Part shown: piece after piece, positions 5,779-6,099 of the stretch | How positions within the stretch are numbered: the stretch's first letter is position 1 | How the letters are laid out: the number at the start of each line of letters is the position of its first letter | From: Bacillota bacterium | GTDB taxonomy: Bacteria > Bacillota_A > Clostridia > Acetivibrionales > DUMB01 | DNA: 6,099 nt | Reading direction: 5' to 3' | Assembly: GCA_023621975.1 (NCBI GenBank) | Contig: JAMOAC010000052.1 | Coordinates: forward strand, 1-6,099 | Notes under the pieces: generated by a model | The model's input: the letters and a program-made list of their open reading frames with translations, nothing else | Database searches by the model: none | Told to the model about the DNA's origin: nothing | Made by a program: the position numbers and the translations under genes

Positions 5779-5845
5779 ATACCCAGATTCAACATAAGGT
5801 GCGGCAGCACCACATTATCAATCTAGAAGTGAGGTGTAAAAAATT

Positions 5846-6099
5846 ATGAAAAATATATGGAAGAAAACAGGAGCAGTTATCCTCGGTTTGACATTTTTGG
5901 TATCAGTTCTTACAGGCTGCGGTGCCAGTCAGACTACCGCACAGTCAAAAACCAAGAAAAATGTTGTTTATAGAACGTTGGATGAAATTAAGGAAAGCGG
6001 TACGATCAATATTGGTGTATTTTCTGATAAGTATCCCTTCGGTTATGTTGACGAAAATGGAGAATATCAGGGCTACGATGTTTACTTTGGAAACCGTAT
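5846..6099 (+). CDS. ABC transporter substrate-binding lipoprotein, family 3 amino-acid type (partial)
   Basis: The ATG at 5846 has GAGGTG (5831-5836) nine bases upstream; 84 codons are present before the right edge. Residues 1-24 are a lipoprotein signal peptide with lipobox LTGC, so C25 would be lipidated and the protein anchored outside the membrane. A polar linker leads to LDEIKESGTINIGVFSDKYP, then GYVDENGEYQGYDVYFGNR, the start of a family 3 solute-binding fold as in polar amino acid and cystine binding proteins. A five-bp hairpin GGTGC/GCACC (5798-5811) lies between the terminator and the ribosome site. Permease and ATPase genes are expected downstream. The Cys-rich leader and a divergent Rrf2-type regulator suggest cystine, cysteine or a related sulfur compound as substrate; this is contextual inference. 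Confidence 0.9.
   Translation, partial: MKNIWKKTGAVILGLTFLVSVLTGCGASQTTAQSKTKKNVVYRTLDEIKESGTINIGVFSDKYPFGYVDENGEYQGYDVYFGNR

Noticed and set aside
5610..5813. Minus-strand 67-codon frame opposite the leader region
   Set aside because: Antisense to the leader peptide and its RNA stems; its open length follows from the complementary arms. No family similarity seen.
5543..5845. T-box or SAM riboswitch as explanation of the leader
   Set aside because: No T-box consensus (AGGGTGGNACCGCG) or SAM-I core is visible; the translated Cys-rich frame and mutually exclusive stems explain the region better.

Overview
The window looks like chromosomal DNA of a low-to-moderate GC Firmicute, most likely a gut-type clostridium of the Lachnospiraceae or a relative. 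This is inferred from AT-rich intergenic DNA, strong AGGAGG ribosome sites, sigma-A type promoters and the protein families present. No rRNA, tRNA or CRISPR is visible.

Positions 1-4505 are all on the minus strand. A TetR/AcrR-type repressor gene (3945-4505, TTG start) comes first. A stem-loop terminator and a new promoter with a tandem 12-bp repeat follow it. Next is a tightly packed operon: a DUF308/HdeD-like membrane protein (3120-3728), an MMPL/RND-type exporter (1027-3123) and a secreted protein with Leu-x-x-Gly heptads (1-1030, running off the left edge). The two junctions inside this operon are both ATGA overlaps, so the three proteins are probably made together as one envelope export system, with the TetR protein the likely regulator.

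Positions 4506-5018 hold the tetR promoter and the frame-disrupted remains of what resembles an excisionase-type helix-turn-helix gene, a trace of a lost mobile element. Otherwise this stretch seems non-coding.

Positions 5019-6099 are a divergent pair. An Rrf2-family regulator with three C-terminal cysteines (minus strand) faces an amino-acid-type ABC transporter lipoprotein (plus strand, cut by the right edge). Each divergent promoter overlaps an inverted repeat with ACCTATT/AATAGGT arms, which suggests Rrf2 autoregulation and control of the transporter.

The most notable element is the roughly 300-nt leader of the transporter. It encodes a 41-residue peptide with five Cys codons, including two Cys-Cys pairs. 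A 13-nt segment inside that reading frame is perfectly complementary to a segment that also forms the 5' arm of an intrinsic terminator just before the lipoprotein gene. This is the layout of a ribosome-mediated attenuator and suggests a cysteine-responsive switch. Transport of cystine, cysteine or another sulfur amino acid would fit, but the substrate is inferred, not shown.
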